NCBI GenBank assembly: GCA_951799405.1
Contig: OX637363.1
Coordinates: 1,860,001-1,924,000, forward strand
Origin: Agapetus fuscipes
Lineage: Eukaryota > Arthropoda > Insecta > Trichoptera > Glossosomatidae
Direction of reading: 5' to 3'
DNA length: 64,000 nucleotides
The position numbers and the translations under genes were made by a program. Below are positions 32,242-41,901 of the stretch, one piece after another. The notes under the pieces were generated by a model. It was not told the origin of the DNA, made no database searches, and was given only the letters and a program-made list of their open reading frames with translations. Each line of letters opens with the position of its first letter. The stretch's first letter is position 1.

Positions 32242-32411
32242 TATTATTTTTCAATAAAGAATTAAAAAATAAAATAAATTACAACTTTGTTTTATTCCAC
32301 TTTTATTGTATTTGAGTAAGTTACAAATATTTTCGGAATCAAAAACAATAAAAGTGGAATAAAACAAAGTTTTAATTTCTTTTTTTTATTTTTATTGAAA
32401 AATAATCAATC
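32242..32411. repeat. inverted repeat with arms of about 60 bp
   Basis: CTTTGTTTTATTCCACTTTT is followed by its inverse AAAAGTGGAATAAAACAAAG. The match continues outward through AT-rich sequence with small gaps. Confidence 0.75.
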
Positions 32412-32504
32412 TTTAAAAATGAATTTCCACAGTGTTTCACAAAAATCTTTTCAAAATTTAATAATATTTTATATCTATAATAATAATTACTTCTTTTTTA
32501 TTTA

Positions 32505-32640
32505 TTTTTTCTTCGGCTCATAAGCCTTGAAGGCTCAGGGCCTCCCGCACCACAATCTTCCAGGACTCTCTGTCTTGTGCTGCTTCCCTTCATGGTCCCC
32601 TCACTCCCAGAACTTCGACGTCGGCTTCAATGTTTCTAAT
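32505..32640 (-). mobile_element. RTE-like 3' fragment
   Basis: TCTTCGGCTCATAAGCCTTG and CTTCCAGGACTCTCTGTCTT follow the pattern of reverse-oriented RTE tails in this window. Confidence 0.45.
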
Positions 32641-32694
32641 AATAATAATAATAAATTTAAATTAAACGTAAAAAATTCTCAATAAAATAATCGT

Positions 32695-32765
32695 CATCAT
32701 TTGCGTTACCGAACCCCTACTTTTAGAGCTACGGGCACGCATCTGACCTAGAGGTATATGATCTG
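32695..32765 (-). repeat. repeat F fragment
   Basis: GGCACGCATCTGACCTAGAGG is the inverse of the phrase in copy 1, shared over about 45 bp. Confidence 0.5.
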
Positions 32766-33042
32766 TCTGTAATCTTAATTGCAAAGATATATTATGTTTA
32801 AGATTTATATTTAATGTATTCCCACAAGCAGACATGTTTAAATTCGCGCTTAAACACGCCGCAAGTGAACCTACAATATAAAACTCAATCTCAAATGAAC
32901 ATAAGCCCTGCAACTCTTGCTGACCTTCCCTGACACAGGGGTGACATTAGCAAAGTGAAACATTTTTTATAGTATGGGTGACCACCCATACTATAAAAAC
33001 GCTGACCAGCCTCATGCCAACTTATAAGTCAAGGAATATAAC
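32766..33042 (-). mobile_element. LINE-C 3'-end copy with a local inverted duplication
   Basis: Near the 5' boundary ATAGTATGGGTGACCACC is followed by ACCCATACTATAAAAACGC, a short inverted duplication not present in other copies. Confidence 0.75.
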
Positions 33043-33159
33043 TGAACAAAAATAGTGAATTCCATATTTTCGGAAAATATTTATGTTGATTAACTGAAAA
33101 GCCTCACGTCAACCCTAAATGGTTTCCTTTTTATGTTTTAGACTTCAAGAAATAAGGTC

Positions 33160-33245
33160 GATAGCTCAGTTGGAAGAGTGATTGTATTTCATGCCGAGAA
33201 CTCGGGTTCGAATCCCACCGAGGGTGTCGGAAACGATGTTTTTCT
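33160..33245 (+). mobile_element. SINE-B head only
   Basis: The head is well preserved, with TAGCTCAGTTGGAAGAG and GGGTTCGAATCCC, and the copy stops soon after GGTGTCGGAAACGATG. It is a SINE, not a tRNA gene, because the sequence continues as SINE-B. Confidence 0.72.
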
Positions 33246-33306
33246 AAATTTTCTACTTTTAGCACAAGAATATCTCAACTATATTTTTCCGACATACTTA
33301 TAGGGT

Positions 33307-33558
33307 TCCTTGACTAATACATTGGATTGAGGCTGCCCACCCACACTGTAAAAAATGGTTCATTTTGCCAATGTCACCCCTGTTTCAGGGAAGGTAGGCA
33401 AAAGTCGAAGGAAGTTTGCTCATTTGAGATTGGTTTTTTATGTTGTAAGCCCACACGTGGCACGTGAAAGCGCGAACTTTATGTACCTGCTTGTGGGCAT
33501 GCCTTAAATATGAGCCTTAAATTGCAATATATTTTTGCAACTAAGATTATAGATTATT
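33307..33558 (+). mobile_element. LINE-C 3'-end copy
   Basis: Starts at TTCCTTGACTAATACATTGG and ends at GCAACTAAGATTATAGATT. Confidence 0.75.
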
Positions 33559-33791
33559 AATTATTATAGAACTTAATATTGTCATAGCATAAAACTATCT
33601 CAACTCCCTCTTTCTGTTTGTCCAACTATATTTTTCTTACAAAGCTAACATGACCAAAATTCCATTCTTACACACACGCTGAAATACCATTTTTAGAATT
33701 CATAAAAATGGTATTGAATACACATTACACACATCGTTTAAGAATTTAAACAACATCTCTGCTGTAATTCGATAGAATCTTGTGAGAATCT

Positions 33792-33990
33792 AAAATCTTA
33801 GTTGCAAATATATTGTAAAAAGGTATACATCATTTAAGATTCATATTAAACGCATTCTCACAAGCAGACATGTATAAGTTACACAGATGCCGCATGTGAG
33901 CCTACAATAAAAAAAAAAACAATCTCAAATGAACATAAGCCCTGCAACTCTTGCTGACCTTCCCTGAAACAGGGGTGTCATTGGCAAAGT
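33792..33990 (-). mobile_element. LINE-C 3'-end copy, 5' part missing
   Basis: Stops at TCATTGGCAAAGTGAAAAT. Confidence 0.7.
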
Positions 33991-34589
33991 GAAAATCCTA
34001 TTTTGATATAAAAACTCTTCTTACCACGCAAAGATCCAATTGCTAGATTCTAAGTGCCATTTTTAACATTAGATAAAAAAAAATCAAATATCATTTCCTG
34101 GATTCTTTTATACAATTATACAAACAACCAATTAATTAAATTTAGGATCTTATTTAATTACGATTTATAAATATCGAGGACGAATTTTACATTTGTAAGA
34201 TAAAACAAATTCAATCGATCAATCTTTATAGTTAAATCTATAAATGAAATATGTACATTAATTATAAATTCTTAACACAGATGGCAGTCCTCATCTATAT
34301 TGTGTGATTAATTCCACCTTAAAAAGTGTTGACAGTGAACAAAAATAAAAATAATATAATTTTGTATGGAGCTATTAATTTATTTAAGTATGGGAAACCT
34401 GTGAGATTGAATATTCATGCATACTTTAATGAAGATAAAAATTAAATATGTATTTCTATTGTTTTAAATTTTTTCCTTAACTTAATCGCACGCTAGGATT
34501 TTTTTTAAGTTTCATTATGTGTTAATTTCAATGTACCCCGTGCATGAGATGTCTTAGCTGTTATTTTAATGTTTGAATGGAAGAAAATA
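33991..34589. other. no recognised feature
   Basis: AT-rich spacer with no supported frame or element ends. Confidence 0.4.
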
Positions 34590-35015
34590 ACTTATCTAAT
34601 CTAAGTTGCAAAGATATGTTACATTGGGGCTTCGCATTACGTGCATTCTCACAAGCAGACACGTACGCGCTTGCACATAAAGCATGTGAATCTACAACAT
34701 AAAAAAACAAATCTCAAATGGACATACACCCTGCAACTCTTGCCGTCCTTTCCTGAAACAGGGGTGACATTGGCAGAGGTCACAATTTTTCACAGTATGG
34801 TCGGTCATTCACATACCAACAAATAACAAACAATCAGCAAACAATGAAAATTAAAACCTTCAAAATATATTCTCCAAAAAAATAGAAAATTAAAATTTTT
34901 AAAGCCTTAACCGCCAGCATTACAGATCAGCCGCCATTTTTTTCCAGAGTCATAACCTTTTTCATACAAGCTCTCCTTGTAGTATGAATCTGGATATCCC
35001 ATTCATTCGCTACTT
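34590..35015 (-). mobile_element. LINE-C 3' end with coding end
   Basis: Module at 34590-34820, spacer, and the coding end from 34905 to 35015 (GCCGCCATTTTTTTCC, then CATTCATTCGC). Confidence 0.72.
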
Positions 35016-35024
35016 CAGGAATTT

Positions 35025-35345
35025 GGTATTTGGTAGAGTGCTTGCATTCCATGCCGTGAGCTCGGGTTCGAATCCCACCGAGGGTGTCAGAAATGATTTC
35101 CCGTTTCGGTGTTTATTTCAAACCCAAAAATCAAATACCGGCAAGGTTTACTCAGCCTTCGCAAGAAATGAGTACCAGCCCTCTCGAGAGTTGGGAAGAC
35201 CCCGACTTCAACTGAAGTGGTTGGCGTAAGGCCGGCCCCCTTACCTGTAAAAATAAATAGGTCCAACTGGCCACATGCGACCCCTTCGGAGATAACGCGG
35301 CAAGAAGTTACACATGCGTAGCTTAGTTGCGAAGTTGCGTTGAGA
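35025..35345 (+). mobile_element. SINE-B, nearly full length
   Basis: Lacks the first ~12 bases of the head. It has GGGTTCGAATCCCACC, CCCCGACTTCAACTGAAG and the end GTAGCTTAGTTGCG. Confidence 0.82.
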
Positions 35346-35816
35346 TATCAAGTAGTCTATTTGCCTTTATGAATTGTACGCCCCTGATCTCACGCATTCT
35401 CTGCTTGACATGAATATTTTACAATAACTATGTAAACATCACGGTTTCTGTTATCCATCTATGCAGGATTATATTTCCATATCGCATTTCACATTGCATA
35501 CGGGTAGGCCTATTGAGTATTGACTAATGGTAATGATATCTGTTGACTAGAAATTATTTAAACGAAAATAGACAATAAATATCTTCTTCAATCTACTTAC
35601 GAAAATGGTCATTACTAAGAAAGAGAACAAAGAACTTCACAGCTGTATTTCCAAAAAAAACTCGAGTGAATGTAAAAATGTTTCTAGAAAGGTGGCAGCG
35701 TGCGTGCTATGTCCGAAGCAGTCCGAACATCGACGCATGCAGTATAAATCTTGTGGTCGATAAAATTGAATAAAACTATTGTACATTGAAGCTTTCGCGG
35801 CCGGTTCTTGTTGACG
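35346..35816. other. no recognised feature
   Basis: Spacer with a TATAAATC near 35742 and AATAAAAC near 35769, which might be an LTR remnant but cannot be supported. Confidence 0.35.
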
Positions 35817-36089
35817 CAATCAGTTTTTTCGGGCCATGTAGCCGTGGTCTGGTTGATTCTTTCCGGACAGTTTCACCCATTGCTCCGATGGGCATTATCA
35901 GCGGTTGCCTAGTCGCTGTGATCTTCTTTCAGGATCTGCTAAGAAGATAAGAAGAGGATCCTGTAAAAAGATCATAGTGACTAAGCAACCGCTGATGGCA
36001 AGATGGGCATTATCCCATAGGAGCAATGGGCGAAACTGTCCGGAAAGAATCAACCAGACCACGGCTACATAGCCCGAAAAAAGGGATTG
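35817..36089. mobile_element. 273-bp foldback element
   Basis: The left arm 35817-35936 and the right arm 35957-36089 are inverted copies around a 20-base loop. The outer ends are CAATC and GATTG, followed inward by TTTTTTCGGGC and GCCCGAAAAAA. A short inner segment, GATGGGCATTATC, has the same orientation in both arms. No ORF and no certain target duplication. Confidence 0.88.
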
Positions 36090-36465
36090 TTGTGTCGATA
36101 AAAGTATTATTTTAAGACATTATGGCATGTGTTGTAATTGGGTGTCAAATCACAAAATGGAGTAAGCAAGAAAACATAAAATTTGACACCTAAAAACATG
36201 TTTTGTATGACTGTACAATTGCAACGTTTGACAGGACTGAGACAAAAGTGATAGATAGAATGTTACAATGCAGTAAGTTAGTTTCTGCTCCTCTATGACA
36301 AGCCACTCTTTCACTGCCTACATCTGTGTCATTACCACTGAGCTATGAAATTATGTAGATACGACATATCTTACACTGCATCGGTGACGCCTGAAACCAC
36401 AGGAATAAAACCCATGACCTCAAATTCATTGGGAGATAATTTACCCATACTAAATATTTTGATTG
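36090..36465. other. no recognised feature
   Basis: A 23-codon frame at 36122 starts MACVVIGCQITKW and slightly resembles the start of a THAP zinc finger, but it is too short to call. Confidence 0.3.
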
Positions 36466-36945
36466 CAGTTTTTCTGTGAATCACACCTCAAGTACCCTCA
36501 GCAAACTTGATCATCACTAAATACTTTTTTTCGTGCCTTTTCTATCGAAGATTAGCGATCATCATGGCTATTTTTATTGAGTTCATTGAGGTCCATCTTG
36601 ACAAGACTCTCTCTATGAATACGCAAAAAAGCTCGACTGTGAGCTCCTGTTTCTTTCACCTGAGGCAGTTGAGATGGGCCAGAAACTGACATCTGAAGCT
36701 GCTTAGACTGCGCATTCGTTGGAGGGCTTCTTCATTGTCGCTATACCCACCCCCAATTCTCAAGCAAGACCTAGTAGCTGTAAAGCTGCAAAGACCTTTG
36801 GTGACCGGCCTAAGATAAATGTCAAATGAATTAATCAACCCAAAAAAGAGTTTTTTTTTTTTTGTTGTCAGCCGGGAATCAAATACATAGCGTTCTAATT
36901 ACAAGTCCGTAGCGTTAACCTCTAGACTATAGACCGGTCAAAAAC
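36466..36945 (-). mobile_element. SINE-A split by an RTE-2 fragment
   Basis: The 3' end is at 36466-36515 (GAATCACACCTCAAGTACCC) and the remainder at 36735-36945, ending in the head ATAGACCGGTC. Confidence 0.65.
36516..36734 (-). mobile_element. RTE-2 fragment with internal deletion
   Basis: Its left edge, GATTAGCGATCATCATGGCT, matches the end of the 48111 copy. Its right edge, TGCGCATTCGTTGGAGGGC, matches coding sequence near 48383. Confidence 0.6.
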
Positions 36946-36951
36946 AAATTC

Positions 36952-37036
36952 CTGAAGGTAATGGCATACTTCGGGTGGCACTCCTATCGGGATTGTTGTT
37001 AGATCAGAAGTGGCGTGAAGAATGCAATACAAACTT
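36952..37036 (+). repeat. repeat F fragment
   Basis: CGGGTGGCACTCCTATCGGG and the 40 bases after it match copy 1 at about 8517-8560. Confidence 0.55.
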
Positions 37037-37164
37037 CGATAGAAGAGCCTATAATCTTAGTTGCAATTTAATAGAAAGAATCCCAAGTCAAATCATAACA
37101 ATGTAAAAGTACTGTTGTGTTTTTAGGGTTCAAAAGTCTTTAAATTAACAAAACTGGTCTTCTT

Positions 37165-37495
37165 TCATGGATATTTATTTTACACTTAGATTTAATTATT
37201 TATTTATATTTATTTTCAACAATTCACATTTATGGTTTAGCATTTTACATTTATTTCACGGTAGGTCTTCACTTTATTCCGTTATCTATGGTCTTCACTT
37301 ACAATGTCTCTCTTGTTCAAAAGCAGAGCGTCGTATATGGACTCACTTTTGCGAGCTGCTTGCAGCCCATATACTCCTAAATACAGTAGTAACTAAGAGC
37401 CAATTTTGCTGGAACCTTCCGGAACATAAAGCTTCCAGTAGGTACATAGTTGAATGTCTCTTTCCTAGGTACCTATAATAATTACTCCAACTCTC
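37165..37495 (-). mobile_element. LTR-like sequence
   Basis: On the reverse strand it has AGCTTTATGTTCCGGAAGG, a TATATGGGC box, the phrase GCAAGCAGCTCGC and AATAAA signals. This order resembles the 17555 LTR family, but the sequence is different. No duplication was found. Confidence 0.4.
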
Positions 37496-37909
37496 ATCGG
37501 CTACAACTAATACACCTACCTACCTAACATTTATGTCATTTTGTGTTCATCTCAACTTATAAAATAAGAATAAAAACTCACTAAGTACCATACAAAGATG
37601 CACGCTAACACATTTGACCTTCGTTTATAAGTTGAAAAATACATAAGTGACGGCAATTCTATTGTTTTGCTTAAATGTGTCAAAAACCTGCATCACAGTT
37701 TCTCGACACGACAAAAACTCAAATGATAATTATAAGTGTTATTAATAATATGAAAAATACATTAAAAAAACACATGGATTGTTGTCCCTTCTATCAAAGT
37801 TTGTTGATCTTCATTGTTATTTTGAAAGGATGCTTATTTTTGATAGACTGCATGTAGCATTAGTTACTTATATTATTCCTCTTAAAACGAGTATCATCGT
37901 AGAGATTTT
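37496..37909. other. no recognised feature
   Basis: AT-rich spacer; short frames only. Confidence 0.4.
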
Positions 37910-38155
37910 TATTGAGATGGTTTGGGCATCTAGAAAAAATGGACGACGAACAACTTACAAAAAGAGTTGACAAAGGGAATGTGAAAGGTATACGGGGAAG
38001 GGGAAGAGCGAGGAAATAATTTATTGATTTAAACGGTGAGATTGAAAATGAGTGAATTTTGTAGAGTGAGAAAGAGATAATAAATTGCATGAAGATAGTG
38101 TTGAATGTCGAGAAAATGAAAAAGTGTACAAGGTACAGAACAAAGTGGAGGCACA
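37910..38155 (+). pseudogene. RTE-like C-terminal fragment
   Basis: The plus strand reads LLRWFGHLEKMDDEQLTKRV and then GRGRARK before stops. It corresponds to the RWFGxxERM / GRGRPRK region of LINE-C and LINE-D proteins. Confidence 0.65.
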
Positions 38156-38156
38156 T

Positions 38157-38245
38157 GAACAGCTGATTAGTCTTCACACAAATATTACCGATATTCGGTA
38201 GGTAAGAATTACCGTGGTGATGAGACTTCCAGCCCTAGATATCTT
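38157..38245 (-). repeat. repeat E fragment
   Basis: CAGCTGATTAGTCTTCAC leads to GGTGATGAGACTTCCAGCC, the inverse of the left half at 17483. Confidence 0.65.
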
Positions 38246-38257
38246 TAGTTAAAAAAA

Positions 38258-38558
38258 ACCGCAACTAAGCTACACATATAGTGTAACTTCTTGCCGCGCT
38301 ATCTCGGAAGGTGTCGCATGTGGCGAGATGAACCTTTTTATTTTTACGTAAGTAAGGGGGCCGGCCTTACGCCAACCACTTCAGTTGAAGTGGGGATTTC
38401 CCAGCTCTCGAGAAGGGCTGGTGCTCATTTCTTGTGAAGGCTGAGTAAACCTTGAAGCCTTAACACCGAAACGGGAAATCATTTGGTGCAGGGATTCGAA
38501 CCCGAGCTCACGGCATGGAATGCAAGCACTCTAGCAACTTAAGCTATCGACCGGACTT
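38258..38558 (-). mobile_element. SINE-B, nearly full length
   Basis: Starts CGCAACTAAGCTACACATA and ends AAGCTATCGACCGGAC. There is a deletion between the two body halves near 38460. Confidence 0.82.
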
Positions 38559-38594
38559 ACCAGTGTTGTTTGTGTATTGGTCATTGAAACAAAA

Positions 38595-38843
38595 ATGAAA
38601 AAAAACATTACGACTTGGTATTTTTTGCTTGTCATTATGAACTTTATAATGCCATTATTATTTCCGCTGACTTATGGGACCACTGACATTTTTCCGCACA
38701 ACTCGAAAATCCAGTTTGCGAACTGCAAAGTGCAGCACTCAGCCGGCATATTGCATAAAAATGATGTCTGCCTTATTGTGGAGCGTGGACCAAAAAAAGT
38801 AATTCTGCAAACATTAAAGTTTGACAAGCAAATTGTAAATTAG
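38595..38843 (+). CDS. 82-residue ORF with a signal-peptide-like start
   Basis: The frame starts at ATG 38595 and ends at TAG 38841-38843. Two lysines and polar residues are followed by a long hydrophobic stretch (YFLLVIMNFIMPLLFPL) and TYG, which fits a cleavable secretion signal. The mature part would be about 50 residues with two cysteines and a basic middle (VERGPKKV). I do not recognise it. It lies between a SINE-B and a CR1-2 remnant, so it could be a small secreted host protein, a piece of a retroelement, or chance. No splice sites or promoter decide between these. Confidence 0.4.
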   Translation: MKKNITTWYFLLVIMNFIMPLLFPLTYGTTDIFPHNSKIQFANCKVQHSAGILHKNDVCLIVERGPKKVILQTLKFDKQIVN

Positions 38844-39282
38844 ACGATGCAATTTTTTTGCATTGACAATGTTTCCCAATCTTGAACGGTTTCGAGGTGT
38901 AACAAAGGGCTACCCCAGAAGCTTTTTGATCGTCTGCAGATGGCCTTCAACGCTGCTGCCAGGATGATATATAAAAAGGATAAATACTGCCACATCTCCC
39001 CACTCGTGTCACGACAAATCGGTAAAAGAAAACTCGTCCAACGACAGTTCTTCGATTGACAAATCGGTCACACGACACTTCGTCCACACGACTTTTCAGC
39101 CAACGACATTTCGGCCAAAGACAAATCGGTCAACGACAACCCGCCCAAAGACAACTCAGCCATAGACAAATCGGTACTTGACACTTCGTCCACACGACAT
39201 TTCAGTCAACGACATTTCGATCTTAAGCGATAAGTTTTATAATCCATATTGCATAGATAAATATAAACATTTTATAACTATA

Positions 39283-39395
39283 ATCGAAGTTGCAAAGATA
39301 TATTGATATAAAATGCTCATATTTAATGCATGCCCACAAGTAGGCACGAGTAAGCTCGTGCTTACACATTCTGCATGTGTGGGTAGGTACTTAAA
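39283..39395 (-). mobile_element. LINE-C tail fragment inside the hairpin element
   Basis: ATAATCGAAGTTGCAAAG is followed by the first ~110 bp of the reversed module. Confidence 0.65.
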
Positions 39396-39411
39396 TTTTT
39401 TTTAGCTTATT

Positions 39412-39490
39412 ATAGTGCTCCGCCGGGATTTGAACCCACAACCTTTCATTTACGAGGCAGAAGTGTAAACCACTATACTACGGACCGGTT
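39412..39490 (-). mobile_element. SINE-A head inside the hairpin element
   Basis: TGCTCCGCCGGGATTTGAAC to CTACGGACCGGTTG is a complete reversed head with no body. Confidence 0.75.
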
Positions 39491-40084
39491 GAATACAATA
39501 TATTGTATATGATCAAAATGTCATTTACCGATTTGCGTTTGACCGAAATGTCGTTGGCCGAAAAGTCGTGTGGACGAAGTGTCGTGTGACTGATTTGTCA
39601 ATGGACGAACTGTCGTTGAACGAGTTGTCTTTTACCGATATGTCGTGGAATCCTCCCCAAGCTGCACTGGCTGAGGGTCCGTGAGAGGGTCGAGTCCAAG
39701 CTATGTCTCACAGTCCACAAGGCCTTAAAGGGTACGGCACCCGCATGTCTCGCTGAACTATGTCCTGCTGACGTCGCTACAAGGTGGACCACTGCGCTCT
39801 GCATCATAGAACAGGATCATAGAACCAATAAGAGCAAACACATCCAATTTTGCGGACAGGAGCTTTGGGGTAGCTGAGCCAGTTGCCTGGAACAAGCTGC
39901 CTGTCGACCTTCGCTCTGACCAGCCCACCATCGCCTTCAGAAGAGGACTAAAGAAAATGCTGTGTTCGAAGAGCCACGGCGCCCTTGAGATGGTCTGTGA
40001 TCATTAAACGGCGCCACCGGAAAAAATCAACCATCATCATCATCATCATGTGATCTTGCTTTTACTGAGTCGGGTTCTACAGTT

Positions 40085-40158
40085 GATCCATAGAAGTAGG
40101 CAGCTCTGCAGAGGCTCTGGCCACCCCTAGCGGAATGGCGACAGAGTTACAGTTACAG
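40085..40158 (+). mobile_element. LINE-D 3' end
   Basis: GCAGCTCTGCAGAGGC, CACCCCTAGCGGAATGGC and an ending of repeated TTACAG. Confidence 0.65.
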
Positions 40159-40189
40159 TATACCTGAGTACATTTTAGGTCTTCTTATT

Positions 40190-40234
40190 CTTCTTCTTTT
40201 TGTGCCACTTCTACCTATCGAAGATCGGCGATCT
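40190..40234 (-). mobile_element. RTE-2 3' terminal fragment
   Basis: CTTCTTTTTGTGCCACTTC and ATCGGCGATC match the end of the copy at 48111. Confidence 0.55.
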
Positions 40235-40484
40235 ATCTATAATCTATAATCTAAGTTGCAAGGATATATTCATTCAAAGCTCTCAGATGTATGCCCACAA
40301 ACAAACACGTGTAGTTCGCGCTTACAAATGCTGATTGTGTACTAACAAATAAAATCCAAACTCAAATGAACATAAGCCCTGCAACTCTTGCCGACATTCC
40401 CTGAAACAGGGGTGACATTGGCAAAGTGAACCATTTTTTACAGTATGGGTGGTCAGCCTCATACCAACCTATAAGTCAAGGAAT
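40235..40484 (-). mobile_element. LINE-C 3'-end copy
   Basis: Complete module, ending at ATAAGTCAAGGAATT. Confidence 0.8.
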
Positions 40485-40499
40485 TTATTACAGGAATCT

Positions 40500-40701
40500 T
40501 TTTTTACAAGGAATCTGTTACAGGGAAGGACGGCAAAAGTTTCAGGGTGTATGTCCATTTGAGATTGGTTTTTATGTTGTAGGCTCACATGAGGCACGTA
40601 CAAGCGCGAACTTGTACGTGTCTGGTTGTGAGAATGCATGTAATGTGAATCTCCAATGTAACATATCTTTGCAACTTAGATTAGATTAGATTAGATTAGA
40701 T
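40500..40701 (+). mobile_element. LINE-C 3'-end copy, 5' shortened
   Basis: Enters at TTACAGGGAAGGACGG and has a clean TTAGA-repeat tail. Confidence 0.78.
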
Positions 40702-40782
40702 AAATAATTTTAATTTTAAAGAAGAATTCCAATGAAAACACTGCTTTTTTTATGTATAATTTATTTAAAAAAAAAAATCCTA

Positions 40783-41085
40783 ACTTGGTCCATCCATACC
40801 TTTCTCGGTCTTCCTCTACCACGACATAGGTACATCTATTCTTGCAGCATATACTTTCTGAGAAGAAGTTGCAATATACTCGTATGTAGGTTCACTTTGT
40901 CACCCCTGTTTCAGGGAAGGACGGCAAGAATTGCAGGGCTTATGTTTATTTGAGATTGGGTTTTACATTGTAGGTCCACATGCGGCATGTGTTAGCGTGA
41001 AATTATACATGTCTGCTTGTGGGAAAGCATTTCATATAAATCTTAAATGATATAATATATCTTTGCAGCTTAGATTAGATTAGAT
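40783..41085 (+). mobile_element. LINE-C piece and 3'-end copy
   Basis: A reversed coding scrap (TTGGTCCATCCATACC) at 40783-40830 is followed by a plus-strand module at 40888-41085 with a TTAGA tail. Confidence 0.7.
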
Positions 41086-41361
41086 TATGTATGTTTGAAA
41101 AGCACTGCATCTAAATTTTCTACCCACGCTTTCAATGACATTCAAACTGCATTTATATGTGAGAGCATGTAGAGGAAGTCAGTGAACATAACCTAAAGGT
41201 TACAGTCTTAAAAATTGATTGATAGAGATTAATTGATTTGCTCGGCGGTACAAATATTTTTTGTGATGAAATCATTAAGAGTCTTTACATGCATTAAACA
41301 AATGTGCAATTAATTACAAATATTTACAGGTAATAAATAAATTCAAATATCTAAAATTAAA
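41086..41361. other. no recognised feature
   Basis: The phrase ATTAATTACAAATATTTACAGG and about 50 surrounding bases recur near 47635-47720, so this holds part of another repeat. Confidence 0.4.
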
Positions 41362-41612
41362 AAATCTAAGTTGCTAATATATGTTACATTTTGGGTTTAC
41401 ATTACACGCATTCTCACAAGCAGACACGTACCAGTTCGCGCTTGCACATGCCGCATGTGGACCTACAAGATAAAAAAAATCCGAATCTCAAATGGACATA
41501 CAACCTGCAACTCTTGCCGTCCTTCCCGGAAACAGGGAAGGTGACATTGGTAAAGTGAACCATTTTTACAGCATGGGTGGTCATCAGCATCCAAACCTAT
41601 AAGTCAAGGAAC
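41362..41612 (-). mobile_element. LINE-C 3'-end copy
   Basis: Complete, with a 5' boundary at ATAAGTCAAGGAACG. Confidence 0.78.
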
Positions 41613-41635
41613 GAACTTCTTATATTTATTTTAAT

Positions 41636-41857
41636 ACGTTCCTTGACTTATAGGTTGGTATGTGGCTGACCACCCATACTGTAAAAAAATGGTTCACTTT
41701 ACCAAAGTCACCCCTGTTACAGGAAAGGTCTGCAAGAGTTGCAAGGCATATGTCCTTTTGAGATTGTGTTTTATATTGTAGGTTCACATACGGCATGTTT
41801 AAGCGTGAACTTATACGTGTCTGCTTGTGTAACATATATTTGCTATTAGATTATAGA
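41636..41857 (+). mobile_element. LINE-C 3'-end copy
   Basis: Starts precisely at CGTTCCTTGACTTATAGG; it lies in mirror orientation to the copy just before it. Confidence 0.78.
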
Positions 41858-41901
41858 TACATTGCATACAGAAACTGACATCTAAGGTGCATGATACATA
41901 C

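Larger units (their letters stand above)
39003..39655. mobile_element. hairpin relative of the 107-bp minisatellite
   Basis: The left arm is 39003-39225 and the right arm 39508-39655. They are inverted copies of one minisatellite-type unit (ACGACACTTCGTCCACACG). The inner right boundary ATACAATATATTGTAT joins a SINE-A head, as at 20999. The middle holds a LINE-C fragment and that SINE-A head. It interrupts CR1-2. Confidence 0.78.
38900..40060 (+). pseudogene. CR1-2 C-terminal end and tail, split by a hairpin insertion
   Basis: Before the break the frame gives RLQMAFNAAARMIYKKDKYC and HISPLV. After the break (39656) it resumes LPKLHWLRVRERVESKLCL, and further on SFGVAEPVAWNKLPVDL. This is the familiar C-terminal end of CR1/L2-type proteins (compare HITPLLKKLHWLRFPERV in CR1-1). 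The tail is a CAT repeat near 40030-40048. The reverse transcriptase core is missing and the frame is broken between 39740 and 39830. Confidence 0.75.

Noticed and set aside
36122..36190. Possible THAP zinc finger (CVVIGC)
   Set aside because: Only 23 codons are open and the later cysteine and histidine residues are absent.
40030..40048. Histidine run in a short frame
   Set aside because: It is the CAT-repeat tail of a CR1-2 copy.
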